The position numbers and the translations under genes are program-made. From Hydrogenophilales bacterium 28-61-23 (GTDB taxonomy: Bacteria; Pseudomonadota; Gammaproteobacteria; Burkholderiales; Thiobacillaceae), in the NCBI GenBank assembly GCA_002281555.1, contig NCGJ01000005.1, positions 62,001 to 126,000 on the forward strand: a stretch of DNA of 64,000 bases, in the 5' to 3' direction. Positions 23,790 to 32,709 of the stretch are shown in pieces (the stretch's first letter is position 1; each line of letters starts with the position of its first letter). The notes under the pieces are model-generated. The model did not search any database and was not told where the DNA came from. It saw only the letters and a program-made list of their open reading frames with translations.

Positions 23790-24485
23790 ATGGATCGCGC
23801 CAGCTCCGGTTTCCGGGCTGTCCTATATGACGCCCTGCGCATACTGACATTTCGTCAGCCATCATCGGCCATCTTTGAACATTGGCCCAAATACCTTGCG
23901 TTTGGGCTTGTGTTCACTTGGCTGGCTGGGCTTGGCCGATACTGGGATAACCCTCGCGCCCATCTATGGCAGCAGCTGGGGCTTGGCTCCATAGCCTATG
24001 TGTTCTGTCTGGCGCTCATTCTTTGGCTCCTGCTATTACCGCTTCGGCCTAGACGCTGGTCATACCGTAGCGTGCTTGTGTTCATCACGCTCACCTCGCC
24101 TCCCGCAATTCTTTACGCCATTCCCGTGGAAATGTTCATGTCGATATCGAGGGCGGAATCCACGAACGCCTGGTTTCTTGGCATCGTGGCGACTTGGCGA
24201 GTCGCATTATTAGTCTGGTTCCTTCGGAACATTGCGGGCTTACCCAGAGGGACGATTGCTGTCGCAACTCTTTTGCCCCTTGTTCTTATTGTCGTAACGC
24301 TTATGGCACTAAACCTCGAACACGTTGTATTCGAGATCATGTCGGGGATTCGGCCTGAGGACCGATCCGTTAACGATGCGGCATATGCGATCGTCACACT
24401 ACTGGGATTTTTCTCGATATTGGCCGCGCCATTTTTGATTTTGACCTACGGAATAGCTGTATACCGCGTGCAACAGACCCGCTAA
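23790..24485 (+). CDS. Polytopic membrane protein of unknown function
   Basis: This 231-aa protein has about six hydrophobic segments (for example YLAFGLVFTWLAGLG, IAYVFCLALILWLLLLPL, VALLVWFLRNIAGL, IAVATLLPLVLIVVTLMAL and ILAAPFLILTYGIAVY) connected by short loops. There is no signature that I recognise, although the layout resembles YIP1-like proteins. An AAAGG sequence precedes the ATG. It ends 18 bp before a radical SAM gene on the same strand, which suggests a two-gene unit and a membrane-linked role for that enzyme. Confidence 0.7.
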   Translation: MDRASSGFRAVLYDALRILTFRQPSSAIFEHWPKYLAFGLVFTWLAGLGRYWDNPRAHLWQQLGLGSIAYVFCLALILWLLLLPLRPRRWSYRSVLVFITLTSPPAILYAIPVEMFMSISRAESTNAWFLGIVATWRVALLVWFLRNIAGLPRGTIAVATLLPLVLIVVTLMALNLEHVVFEIMSGIRPEDRSVNDAAYAIVTLLGFFSILAAPFLILTYGIAVYRVQQTR

Positions 24486-24503
24486 TCGGATTTTTCGGCC
24501 ATC

Positions 24504-25832
24504 ATGAAATTTGGTTTCATCGCCATGAGCGGTGTCAGGGCTCACAACAAAAAGCTCACCGCGCTTGGCTTGACGTTGCCCGGCTTTATCGAGCGCAATA
24601 AGGTCATCGCATCCCTCCCGAGCCTTGGTCTGCTTACCTTGGCCGCACTGACACCTGGCGATTTTGATATTGAGTACGTTGAGATTCCCGACATCCAAGA
24701 GCTTGCCCGTTTGCCTGGAAGTTTTGATGTCGTGGCCATTTCATCTTTCTCGGCTCAGATCAAAGAGGCCTATGAATTAGCCGATCGATATCGGGCGGCT
24801 GGAGTTCGTGTAGTGCTGGGTGGTCTGCATGTAACGGCAAGACCGGAAGAGGCGCTTCAACATGCGGATAGCGTCGTGATCGGCGAGGGGGAACCCGTGT
24901 GGCCGCAGCTTATAAGGGATCTTCGCAACGGGCGGCTCAAGCCAATTTACGACTCGAAAAGCACACTGTTTGATCTTGCGGAAGCGCCGCTGCCTCGTTT
25001 CGATCTGCTGGACCCAAAGCGGTATAACCGGCTGACCATCCAGACCCAACGTGGCTGCCCCTATAACTGCGAGTTCTGCGCAGCTTCGATACGCCTATCA
25101 CCCGTCTATCGAGTCAAACCCGTTGAAAAAGTGATCGCGGAGATTCGGAAGGTAAAGGAGATATGGCCGAGACCATTTATCGAGTTTGCCGACGACAACA
25201 CCTTTGCCGACAAAAGGCATGCCAAAGCTTTATTGCACGCTTTAGCAAAAGAAGACATCCGGTGGTTCACCGAGTCGGATGTTTCATTCGCAAAGGATGA
25301 CGAATTACTGAGTTTGATGGAAGACAGCGGTTGCGCTCAGGTACTTATCGGTTTCGAAAGCGCCACGCCAAGAGGGCTTTGCGGGGTAGAGAAAAAAAGC
25401 GATTGGAAGGCAAGGCAGTACGACTCCTATCTGGAGGCGATTGAAAAGGTGCAGCGCCACGGCATTAGCGTAAATGGTTGTTTTGTTCTTGGCCTGGACG
25501 GCACCGGGCCTGAAAGTTTTCAGGAGGTAATGGATTTCGTAGAAAAAAGCGGGCTTCACGAAGTCCAGGTCACCGTGATGACCCCTTTTCCCGGTACACC
25601 CTTGTTCGACAGATTGAAGCAGGCCAACCGGCTGTTAAGAGACGATGCGTGGGAGCTGTGTACATTGTTCGACGTCAATTTCAAACCAGATGGAATGACG
25701 GTGACGGAGCTGGAAGAAAGCTTTTGTTGGCTAGTTGAGGAGCTCTATGGAGAACGGGCGACCAAAGAGCGGCGGCAACGATTTATGCGGCAGCAGCGCA
25801 ATGCAAAACTGGGAAAAATTTTGTTGGCTTGA
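24504..25832 (+). CDS. B12-binding-domain radical SAM protein
   Basis: This 442-aa class-B-type radical SAM protein has an N-terminal cobalamin-binding Rossmann domain (SLPSLGLLTLAALTPGDFD, VVAISSFSAQIKEAYELADRY, VVLGGLHVTARPEEAL, VVIGEGEPVW) and a radical SAM domain with the cluster motif CPYNCEFC (CX3CX2C) at about residues 188-195. Such enzymes methylate or rearrange lipids, hopanoids, antibiotics or cofactors. There is no substrate clue except the membrane protein encoded directly upstream. It is full length with no visible defects. Confidence 0.9.
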   Translation: MKFGFIAMSGVRAHNKKLTALGLTLPGFIERNKVIASLPSLGLLTLAALTPGDFDIEYVEIPDIQELARLPGSFDVVAISSFSAQIKEAYELADRYRAAGVRVVLGGLHVTARPEEALQHADSVVIGEGEPVWPQLIRDLRNGRLKPIYDSKSTLFDLAEAPLPRFDLLDPKRYNRLTIQTQRGCPYNCEFCAASIRLSPVYRVKPVEKVIAEIRKVKEIWPRPFIEFADDNTFADKRHAKALLHALAKEDIRWFTESDVSFAKDDELLSLMEDSGCAQVLIGFESATPRGLCGVEKKSDWKARQYDSYLEAIEKVQRHGISVNGCFVLGLDGTGPESFQEVMDFVEKSGLHEVQVTVMTPFPGTPLFDRLKQANRLLRDDAWELCTLFDVNFKPDGMTVTELEESFCWLVEELYGERATKERRQRFMRQQRNAKLGKILLA

Positions 25833-25985
25833 ACTGTCTTTGCCTGTTCCTTTCGGGAGCCAGCCAGATCAAAAGCCTTCAAGTTCGGTATGTGGCCGTT
25901 TCCGCCGCTGGCAAACTCAACAGCTTCCACACCGGTTTCCGGATACGCTTTTGCTTGAGTCGTAACCCGTCCCCACTCCATACCG

Positions 25986-26270
25986 GTGCCATCTTCAAAT
26001 CCATTTCCCCACGCATACAGCTTCGATCCGGCTTATGGCATGGATCTGGCTCGGTTGTTGGCCATCGTTCCGCCGGAACCGCCCGATGATTTTTCCGCTT
26101 TTTGGCGGAGCCGTTACGCCTCTGCTTTGAAGGTGGCGCCCCAGCCGAAAATCCAGGCAACCGGCCAGATGCTGGCAGGCCATGCGGTCTATGACCTGAG
26201 CTATGCGTCCACCGATGGCGTGCAAATTGGCGGTTGGCTGCTGGTGGCCGGACCCGGCAGTTCGAACAAC
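25986..26270 (+). pseudogene. N-terminal fragment of an acetylxylan-esterase-like hydrolase
   Basis: The translation YSFDPAYGMDLARLLAIV, PDDFSAFWRSRYASAL and VYDLSYASTDGVQIGGWLLV matches the start of AXE1-type alpha/beta hydrolases. It then loses similarity near 26260, and the remaining two thirds of the protein, including the catalytic serine motif, are absent. It is therefore a truncated remnant. The flanks (25833-25985 and 26271-26483) hold nothing else that I can identify. Confidence 0.6.
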
Positions 26271-26483
26271 CGTGGACGACAGTCATTCCGACCGCATCAC
26301 AGACGTTGGCGTGTCGAACTCGGCGCCCTCCTGCCGAGGATGTAACCCAGCGTGCGGTACTCCATGTGGGAGTGGGCTGATCAAGAAATCGCTAGAAACA
26401 ACGACGACGCCCTGCGTCAGACAATGCCTGTAAAAGCCCGCGAGCGAACGTAATATCAAACGTATTACATCCGGAGCCTCCCC

Positions 26484-26645
26484 ATGCGCACCCTTCCCGT
26501 TCGTCTCGACGACCAGACCGGCATCGTCGAGGTCATCACACTGTGCGAAACCGACTTGGGCATCTATCGGCTGCCTGGGGGCATGCGCCTAACGAATCTG
26601 TTGGCGCGCCAATTCCACCCGCCAAGAATGAACGAAGTCCGATGA
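26484..26645 (+). CDS. Possible small protein (53 aa)
   Basis: A short ORF with GGAG six bases before its ATG encodes 53 residues (starting MRTLPVRLDDQTGIVEVI) and overlaps the next gene by ATGA. A palindrome with arms GTAATA/TATTAC lies about 30 bp upstream. No family is recognised. The overlap suggests coupling, but the ORF could be chance or the remnant of a longer gene. Confidence 0.3.
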   Translation: MRTLPVRLDDQTGIVEVITLCETDLGIYRLPGGMRLTNLLARQFHPPRMNEVR

Positions 26646-26986
26646 TCTTCCTGCCCGATACCCTCTCCGCCTGGCAAACGCCGGAGTTCAACGCGGTATT
26701 CAAAAACGAAGTGCGCCATCTGGATGCGGACTGTCTGCCGTTGCAGCAAGGTTTGACGCAGTCCAGCCACGCCAATCCGGACAGTGTCAGCGCGATGCTG
26801 CTCGCGGCCACCGAGCAGGCGGATTGCCTCCAGATCAGGGCCGGGCTGTTCTACACCGGCATCATCGCCGGCTGCAGTTGCGCGGACGATCCGACGCCGG
26901 TCGATGAAATCAATGAGTACTGCGAAGTGCGTTTCGACATCGACAAACTCACCGGCGCGGCGACGGTCACGTTATTGCGGGACTAG
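26642..26986 (+). CDS. Conserved hypothetical protein
   Basis: This 114-aa soluble protein (MIFLPDTLSAWQTPEF...) has a cysteine-containing ending, GIIAGCSCADDPTPVDEINEYCEVRFDID, that I recognise as conserved in small hypothetical proteins of several Betaproteobacteria, often near iron or efflux genes. No function is established. It is convergent with the RND gene and their 3' ends overlap by 20 bp. The ATG at 26642 is chosen; an upstream in-frame start would overlap the small ORF completely. Confidence 0.6.
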   Translation: MIFLPDTLSAWQTPEFNAVFKNEVRHLDADCLPLQQGLTQSSHANPDSVSAMLLAATEQADCLQIRAGLFYTGIIAGCSCADDPTPVDEINEYCEVRFDIDKLTGAATVTLLRD

Positions 26987-29900
26987 CCGCCAGCCGTTTG
27001 CGCATCAACCAGGCGTGCATCAGCGGGGTGACGTACAAGGTCAGCGGGGTGGCGACGGCCAGGCCCCAGATGATGCTGGCGGCGAGCGGGCCCCAGAGCA
27101 GCGAGTCGCCGCCCCAGCCGAAGGCGAGCGAAACCAGGCCGCCGATGACGGTCAGCGTGGTGATGATGATCGGCACCAGACGCCGACGGCCAGCATAGAA
27201 CGCGGCCGCGAAGGCCGGCTGGGCGCGCGCGAGACGGTCTTCGCCGGCGGAAACCAGGACGATGGAGGCGTTGACCGCGACGCCGGACAGCGCGACACAG
27301 CCATACAGCGTGTACAGCGTGATCGGTTGGCCGCTGATCAGCAGACCGACAACGACGCCGGCCAGCGCCATCGGCGTGGTGGCGAGGATGACCAGTGGCA
27401 AGACCAGACGTCCGAACTGCACGGCAAGCAGCGCGTACATCAAGACGAAGCCCAACGCCATGAAGGCGATCAGGTCGCGCAGGCTGGCTTTGACGTCGTC
27501 GAGTTCGCCGCCTTGTTGCAGGCTGATGCCGGCGTGGCGTGAGCCGGGTTGCAAGCCGATACGCGCCCAGGCGGCATCCACCGCCGCCACCGCTTGGCGA
27601 GCGCTGAGTTTGTCTTGATCGAAGCCGGCATGCAGGGTGATGGCGCGCTCGCCATTGACCCGGCGCAATTCTCCGGGCGTCGATTCCATCGTCACGCTGA
27701 ATAATTCGGCCGGGTTGACCATGCGCCCGTCCGGCAGCCGCCAGGGCTTCGCCAGCCAGCGCTGCATTTCGGCCTGATTCATAGCCTGGCCGCGCACGAC
27801 CACTTCCAGCGTTTTGTCGCCATCGTTGACCTTGCCGACCGCGACACCCTCGAAATGCAGACGCACCAGCGCGGCCAGCTTGAACGGATCCAGGCCGGCG
27901 CGAGCGGCCGCGGGCGTGTCCACCCGCAATGTCAGGCGCGGCTGGCTGAAACCGGCATCGTCGTTCATGTCGCTGAAACCGGGCGTTTCCGCCAGGGCCA
28001 GACGCAAATCGCGCGCCGCTTCCGCCAGCCGCTCCAGCGGCGCGCCGGAGAGTCGCAACGACAGGCTGGACAGCATCGGCAAATCGGCCGACAGCACCTG
28101 CACCGAAACGTTTTCGGCGCCGGCCTTGTTTGACATGGCTTGCAAAGCCGGACGCAAGGCGGCGACATAGTCGGCGACGCCACGTCCGCTGGCCGATTCC
28201 GGCGCCAGGCTGATGGTGATCTGGCCCATCTGTTCGCCTAGCACCAGTTCGCTTGGGGTGAATTGCAGGCCGGCCATCGCCAGCGTGGCGTTGAGTTCAC
28301 CCGGCCGCGCGATGCGCCGCGCCTCTTTTTCCAGTTCATGGGTGGCGGCCAGCGTCGTTTCCAGGTTGCTGGCCGGCGGCATCTGCACATTGACGTTGAA
28401 CACACGCAACGGATCGGAGGCGAACCAGCGCGGCTTGACCCATTCCAGCGCGAGAGAAGCGCCCGCCAACAGGAAGACCGCGCCGAACACGACAAAGACC
28501 GGCGCGGGATGGCGCATGGTGTGGAGCAGGCTTTTGCCATAGCGCCGCCGCAAACCTTGCGCGAACGAGTCGCGCCAGCCGACGCCGGTCTCGATGCCGC
28601 CCCAGACCACGGCATGGCGCGGCAATATCCAGAGCGAGGCGATCAGGCTGCACAGCAGCGTCAGCACCACCGCCAGCGGCGTGACGAACATGAAACGTCC
28701 CATCAAGCCGGGCAGGAACAACAGCGGCGCGAAAGCCAGGCAGGTGGCGAAGATCGAGGCCGTCACCGGCCGCGCGACTTCCTTCATCGCCGCCGATACG
28801 GCTTCGATGCGGTTCATGCCGGCGGCAAGCCGCAGCCGAATCGCCTCCGCCACCACCACCGCGTCGTCGAGCGGAATACCCAACACGATGGCGACGCCCA
28901 GCAATACCGATACGTTAAGCGTCTGCCCCATCAAATGCAGCGCCAGGAACATGCCGGCCAGGGCGAATGGCACGCCGATGCTGGTCAGCAGCGCGAGACG
29001 CCGGCCGAGGAAGAACCAGGTCACCGCCAACACCACGAGCATCCCGAACAGCGCGTTGGCCTGCATGACGCCGATGGCCTCGCGCGTGGTCGCGCTCTGG
29101 TCGTCGAGCAGGGTCAGTATGGGCGCGCCGAAAGCCTTGTTGGTGTCGCGCACCAGCGCATGCACGGCATCGGTGAGTTCCAGCGTGTTGACGTTTTCCC
29201 GCTTGATCACCGACAGCAGCACGGCCGGCTTGCCGTCCAGGCTGACCAGTTCGCGCGCGGGCCCGATGCCGGCGGCGACGCGGGCGACTTCGCCGACCGG
29301 CACCATGCGTCCATCGGCGCCGGCGATGGGCAGTTCGGCCAGGAAATCCGGATTCGCGTTGAGGCCCTCCACGCGCATGGCATAACGCCGCCCGGACATA
29401 TCCGCCATGCCGGCCGGCAGGCTGCGCGTTTGCTCGGCGACGGCGCGGGTCAGCGCTTCCAGCGAAACGCCGTTCCGTTCCAGCGCGGCGGGATCGAAAC
29501 TCACCGCGAGTTCGCGGCCACGCATGCCGTATGACCAGATACGGCCGACACCGGGCAGCTTTTCCAGCTTTTCCCGCGTCGCCTCGGCCAGATCGCAGAC
29601 GCGGCCGTCCGCCTTGCTTTCGGCGCTTCCCGAACCGACCACCACCATCGCGGTGGGGAAAAAATTCGAGGAAGTCAGTTCGATGATCTGCGGCGGGCGC
29701 GATTCTTTCGGAAAATCAGCCGAAGCCTGGCGAATCTCGCGGTCCAGCGCCACCAGCCGGCGTTCGAAACGGTTGTGATCGAGATCATGAAAGCGCACCA
29801 GCAACGTGGCGACATGGTCGCGCGAGGTGGCGGCGACGAAACGGACATCGCTGACCCGCCGCGCGGCGGCTTCCAGGGGCGCGGCGATTTCCCGCTCCAC

Positions 29901-30065
29901 ATCGCGCGCCGTCGCGCCGGGCCAGACCACGGCGACGGCGACCCAGTTGAGATCCACCTCCGGATACTGCGCGCGCGGCATGGCGTAATACGCCCAGATG
30001 CCAAGCAGCAGGACAATCGCCAGAATCAGATCGGCAAGACGATGAGAACGAAATACGGATGGCAT
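26967..30065 (-). CDS. RND-family efflux transporter permease (AcrB/MexB superfamily)
   Basis: This 1032-aa proton-driven inner-membrane pump has 12 helices and two large periplasmic loops. The TM4 proton-relay motif is present as GIPLDDAVVVAEAIRLR with both aspartates. The N-terminus (DLILAIVLLLGIWAYYAMPRAQYPEVDL) is normal. Neither an adaptor gene nor an outer-membrane channel gene is adjacent; the neighbours are an unrelated divergent gene and an overlapping convergent one. The substrate is unknown. The sequence looks complete and functional. Confidence 0.93.
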   Translation of the reverse strand: MPSVFRSHRLADLILAIVLLLGIWAYYAMPRAQYPEVDLNWVAVAVVWPGATARDVEREIAAPLEAAARRVSDVRFVAATSRDHVATLLVRFHDLDHNRFERRLVALDREIRQASADFPKESRPPQIIELTSSNFFPTAMVVVGSGSAESKADGRVCDLAEATREKLEKLPGVGRIWSYGMRGRELAVSFDPAALERNGVSLEALTRAVAEQTRSLPAGMADMSGRRYAMRVEGLNANPDFLAELPIAGADGRMVPVGEVARVAAGIGPARELVSLDGKPAVLLSVIKRENVNTLELTDAVHALVRDTNKAFGAPILTLLDDQSATTREAIGVMQANALFGMLVVLAVTWFFLGRRLALLTSIGVPFALAGMFLALHLMGQTLNVSVLLGVAIVLGIPLDDAVVVAEAIRLRLAAGMNRIEAVSAAMKEVARPVTASIFATCLAFAPLLFLPGLMGRFMFVTPLAVVLTLLCSLIASLWILPRHAVVWGGIETGVGWRDSFAQGLRRRYGKSLLHTMRHPAPVFVVFGAVFLLAGASLALEWVKPRWFASDPLRVFNVNVQMPPASNLETTLAATHELEKEARRIARPGELNATLAMAGLQFTPSELVLGEQMGQITISLAPESASGRGVADYVAALRPALQAMSNKAGAENVSVQVLSADLPMLSSLSLRLSGAPLERLAEAARDLRLALAETPGFSDMNDDAGFSQPRLTLRVDTPAAARAGLDPFKLAALVRLHFEGVAVGKVNDGDKTLEVVVRGQAMNQAEMQRWLAKPWRLPDGRMVNPAELFSVTMESTPGELRRVNGERAITLHAGFDQDKLSARQAVAAVDAAWARIGLQPGSRHAGISLQQGGELDDVKASLRDLIAFMALGFVLMYALLAVQFGRLVLPLVILATTPMALAGVVVGLLISGQPITLYTLYGCVALSGVAVNASIVLVSAGEDRLARAQPAFAAAFYAGRRRLVPIIITTLTVIGGLVSLAFGWGGDSLLWGPLAASIIWGLAVATPLTLYVTPLMHAWLMRKRLAASPAIT

Positions 30066-30109
30066 GGATATACTTCCACGATGAACAATTTCGTTAGATT
30101 TATTTCCGC

Positions 30110-30694
30110 GTGAAACCCTTGTTCCGAACTGTACGTCTATCCAGGTTATTGCTGGTATCGGCTTTTGCCTCGACCTTGGCCGCGGCGGCGCAACCGACTG
30201 AAAAACCCGCGCAAACCAGAACCAGCGCGCGCCAGGATGGCAATATGCTGACCGTGGAAGGCTCGCTTTCCACGCCTTTGAGCCAAGCTGCCGTTTGGGC
30301 GATTCTGACCGATTTCCCGCGCTTTTCTGACTTTGTGCCAGGTATCCATAGCAACCGGGTTCTGCAACAACGCAATAATCTCAAGCTGATCGAGCAGCGC
30401 GGCATGATTTCCACCAGCCAGGTTCAGATGCCGTTTCAGGGCGTCATCCAGGTCGAGGAACACTATCGCGATGGCGTACCGGAAGGGATGCGGATTTCGT
30501 ACCTGAGCGGGCCATTGAAGGATGTTCAAGGCGAATGGAACATTCAGCCCGGCAATCCTCTTGTCTTAACTTATCGCATGCGCATGGACATCACCAAAAT
30601 GCCGTTTCCGCCCCCGATGGCGGCGCCAATAGCCGAGCAGCAAGTACAGACATGGGTCGATGCGTTTTCCCGAGAACTGAGGAAGGCTCGCTGA
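30110..30694 (+). CDS. Exported SRPBCC/START-like protein 1
   Basis: This 194-aa protein has a signal peptide (LLLVSAFASTLAAAAQ) followed by a polyketide cyclase/START-like domain: VEGSLSTPLSQAAVWAILTDFPRFSDFVPGI and the beta strands up to LTYRMRMDI. This fold binds lipids or hydrophobic ligands in its cavity. It is 2 bp ahead of a paralogous gene and appears to be the first of a three-gene set with a lipoprotein. Its location implies a periplasmic role, perhaps in lipid handling; that is inference. Confidence 0.8.
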   Translation: MKPLFRTVRLSRLLLVSAFASTLAAAAQPTEKPAQTRTSARQDGNMLTVEGSLSTPLSQAAVWAILTDFPRFSDFVPGIHSNRVLQQRNNLKLIEQRGMISTSQVQMPFQGVIQVEEHYRDGVPEGMRISYLSGPLKDVQGEWNIQPGNPLVLTYRMRMDITKMPFPPPMAAPIAEQQVQTWVDAFSRELRKAR

Positions 30695-30714
30695 TCATGA
30701 AAAAGGAAGAAAAA

Positions 30715-31293
30715 ATGAGGCGCGCGCTATTTGCGGCTTTCTCGCTGTTGCTGGCATCGTCCTGCGCGCAGGCTGGCAACGCACGGATCAAAGCCAACAG
30801 CGGTTTGGCCGGCGTCAAGGTCGAAGCGACGCAAGAACTGCAAACCGATGCTCACACGCTCTGGGGCACACTGACCGACTACAACCGGCTGGCCACTTTC
30901 ATCCCGGACATGGTTTCCAGCCGCATCATCTCCGCGCCGGGCGCGCCCAAACGAGTCGAGCAGATCGGCGACTCCGGCATGTTCGCTTTCATCATGCCCG
31001 ACCAGGTCGTCCTCGCGCTCGAGGAAACGCCTAACAGCCAGATTCGTTTCCGCGCCATCACCGGCAAGCTGATTTCGATGACCGGCGAGTGGCGGATTGT
31101 CGGCGACAAAGCCCCGGTCACCCTGATCTATCGCGCGCATATCGTGCCGCTCAGCCCGATTCCGCCGCTGGGATCGGGTTATTTTGTCGAAGACGAAGTA
31201 CGCACCCGCTTCGAGGCGGTCGGACGCGAAGCGGAACGCCGCAGCCGCGAAGCGCGCAAATCGGCCAACGTGCCGAATCAGACAGCCCATTAG
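30715..31293 (+). CDS. Exported SRPBCC/START-like protein 2
   Basis: This paralogue of the preceding gene has about 192 aa with a signal peptide (LFAAFSLLLASSCAQAG) and the same START-like fold (VEATQELQTDAHTLWGTLTDYNRLATFIPDM, MTGEWRIVG). ATG 30715 is favoured because GGAAG precedes it; ATG 30697 is an alternative. The C-terminus is rich in charged residues. The pair probably arose by tandem duplication and could form a hetero-complex. Confidence 0.8.
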   Translation: MRRALFAAFSLLLASSCAQAGNARIKANSGLAGVKVEATQELQTDAHTLWGTLTDYNRLATFIPDMVSSRIISAPGAPKRVEQIGDSGMFAFIMPDQVVLALEETPNSQIRFRAITGKLISMTGEWRIVGDKAPVTLIYRAHIVPLSPIPPLGSGYFVEDEVRTRFEAVGREAERRSREARKSANVPNQTAH

Positions 31294-31346
31294 CCGCCTT
31301 GAACCGTATTGAAGAACGTGACCGAACAAGCAACCAAGGAAGCCGC

Positions 31347-31775
31347 ATGAAACATCGACTGCTCGGGAAATTGCACTGGGTTTTTCTTGGCACGGCCTTG
31401 TTGTCGGGATGCGACCAACTATCGGAACGCGCCGGGTTCCCCGACCCCGCCAGGATCGAGGCGGAAGGCAAGGCGATCGGCGGCGCATGCCGACACGCCG
31501 GGCGTGGACTGGAGGATTGTTATCGCCTCAATGAATCCGCCTCCAAATCCGCCGTCTATGCCGGTTGGAAAGAAATGAACGAGTACATGATCAAGAACAA
31601 CATGCAGGCGGTAGCACCGGCCATTCCGCCAGCGGCGCTCGCTCAGCCGAAAAAGAAGCAAGCAGACGCGGAGGATGAGAATCCCGAAGACGCCAAAACC
31701 AAGAAAAAAGACAGCCACGCCGCGGATGGCGAGTCTGGTCAGGGATCGCCCGATGAAGCCGCCAAGGGACACTGA
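31347..31775 (+). CDS. Lipoprotein of unknown function
   Basis: This 142-aa protein has a lipobox (LLSGC) after the signal peptide, so it is lipidated at Cys22. A short folded core (AIGGACRHAGRGLEDCYRLN, with two cysteines) is followed by a low-complexity K/E/D-rich tail. It lies 53 bp after the second START-like gene in the same direction. No family is recognised. Confidence 0.7.
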   Translation: MKHRLLGKLHWVFLGTALLSGCDQLSERAGFPDPARIEAEGKAIGGACRHAGRGLEDCYRLNESASKSAVYAGWKEMNEYMIKNNMQAVAPAIPPAALAQPKKKQADAEDENPEDAKTKKKDSHAADGESGQGSPDEAAKGH

Positions 31776-31930
31776 GTTTTTCGCTTTCAATAGCGCTTGC
31801 CTAATAACGGAGCCGGCTTCGTACCCGCTGGCCGGATCAAACCGCGACGGGCTTTATCGCGTCACCTGGCTGGTCACGGATAGCGCATCGAATCCGCCCC
31901 GCCACCGTTACCCGGTTTAAGCACCGCCCC

Positions 31931-32686
31931 ATGAATCCGCCCCTACGCATCGCCTCGTACAACATTCACAAGGGGCTTTCTTTTTTCAATCGCCGCATCG
32001 TCCTGCATGACGTACGCGACAGCCTGATGGGCTTGAACGCCGACATCGTGTTTCTGCAGGAAGTGCAAGGCCACCATGCCCATGGCGCGCGCCGCTTCGA
32101 GGGCTGGCCGGCGATGCCGCAGCATGAATTCATCGCTGGCGAACTGTGGAACGACTTCGCCTATGGCAAAAACTCGGTTTATGACCACGGCCATCATGGC
32201 AACGCGATCCTGTCGCGCTACCCGATCCTGCGTTGGGAAAACGTCGACATTTCTTCCCATCCGTTCGAGAGTCGCGGCCTGTTGCATTGCGAACTCGCCG
32301 TGCCGAACCTGAATCAGCCATTGCACGCCATCTGCCTGCATCTGGCGCTGAACGAATCCGGCCGGCGCAAGCAGATTCTTCAACTCAGCGAACGCATCCG
32401 CCGCATGGTGCCGGACGACGCACCGCTGATCATCGCGGGCGACTTCAACGACTGGCGCCAGCGCACCGGCTCATACCTGGCCGAAGAACTCGGCCTCAAG
32501 GAGGTTTTCGAGACCCACCATGGACGCCACGCGCGCAGCTTTCCGGCCGCCTTGCCGTTTCTTTCGCTCGACCGCATTTACGTGCGCGGCTTCGGCATCG
32601 CTTCGGCCCATGTCCTTTATGGCCAGCGCTGGCGGCGCTTGTCCGACCATGCCGCATTGACGGCTCAATTACGTCCGTTGGCCTGA
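31931..32686 (+). CDS. Endonuclease/exonuclease/phosphatase family protein (YbhP-like)
   Basis: This 251-aa metal-dependent phosphoesterase shows the family motifs IASYNIHKG, VFLQEVQG, NAILSRYP, IIAGDFNDW and LSDHAALTA (catalytic His at the end). It sits 23 bp upstream of a ClsB-like cardiolipin synthase, as ybhP sits next to clsB (ybhO) in E. coli. The substrate is not known; a phospholipid-related phosphodiester is likely from the context. No signal peptide is seen. Confidence 0.9.
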   Translation: MNPPLRIASYNIHKGLSFFNRRIVLHDVRDSLMGLNADIVFLQEVQGHHAHGARRFEGWPAMPQHEFIAGELWNDFAYGKNSVYDHGHHGNAILSRYPILRWENVDISSHPFESRGLLHCELAVPNLNQPLHAICLHLALNESGRRKQILQLSERIRRMVPDDAPLIIAGDFNDWRQRTGSYLAEELGLKEVFETHHGRHARSFPAALPFLSLDRIYVRGFGIASAHVLYGQRWRRLSDHAALTAQLRPLA

Positions 32687-32709
32687 TTCATCGGGACGGC
32701 GCAGTCCGC

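Noticed and set aside
28263-29534. 423-codon plus-strand frame opposite the RND gene
   Set aside because: Low-complexity His/Arg/Gln-rich antisense of a clear transporter gene.
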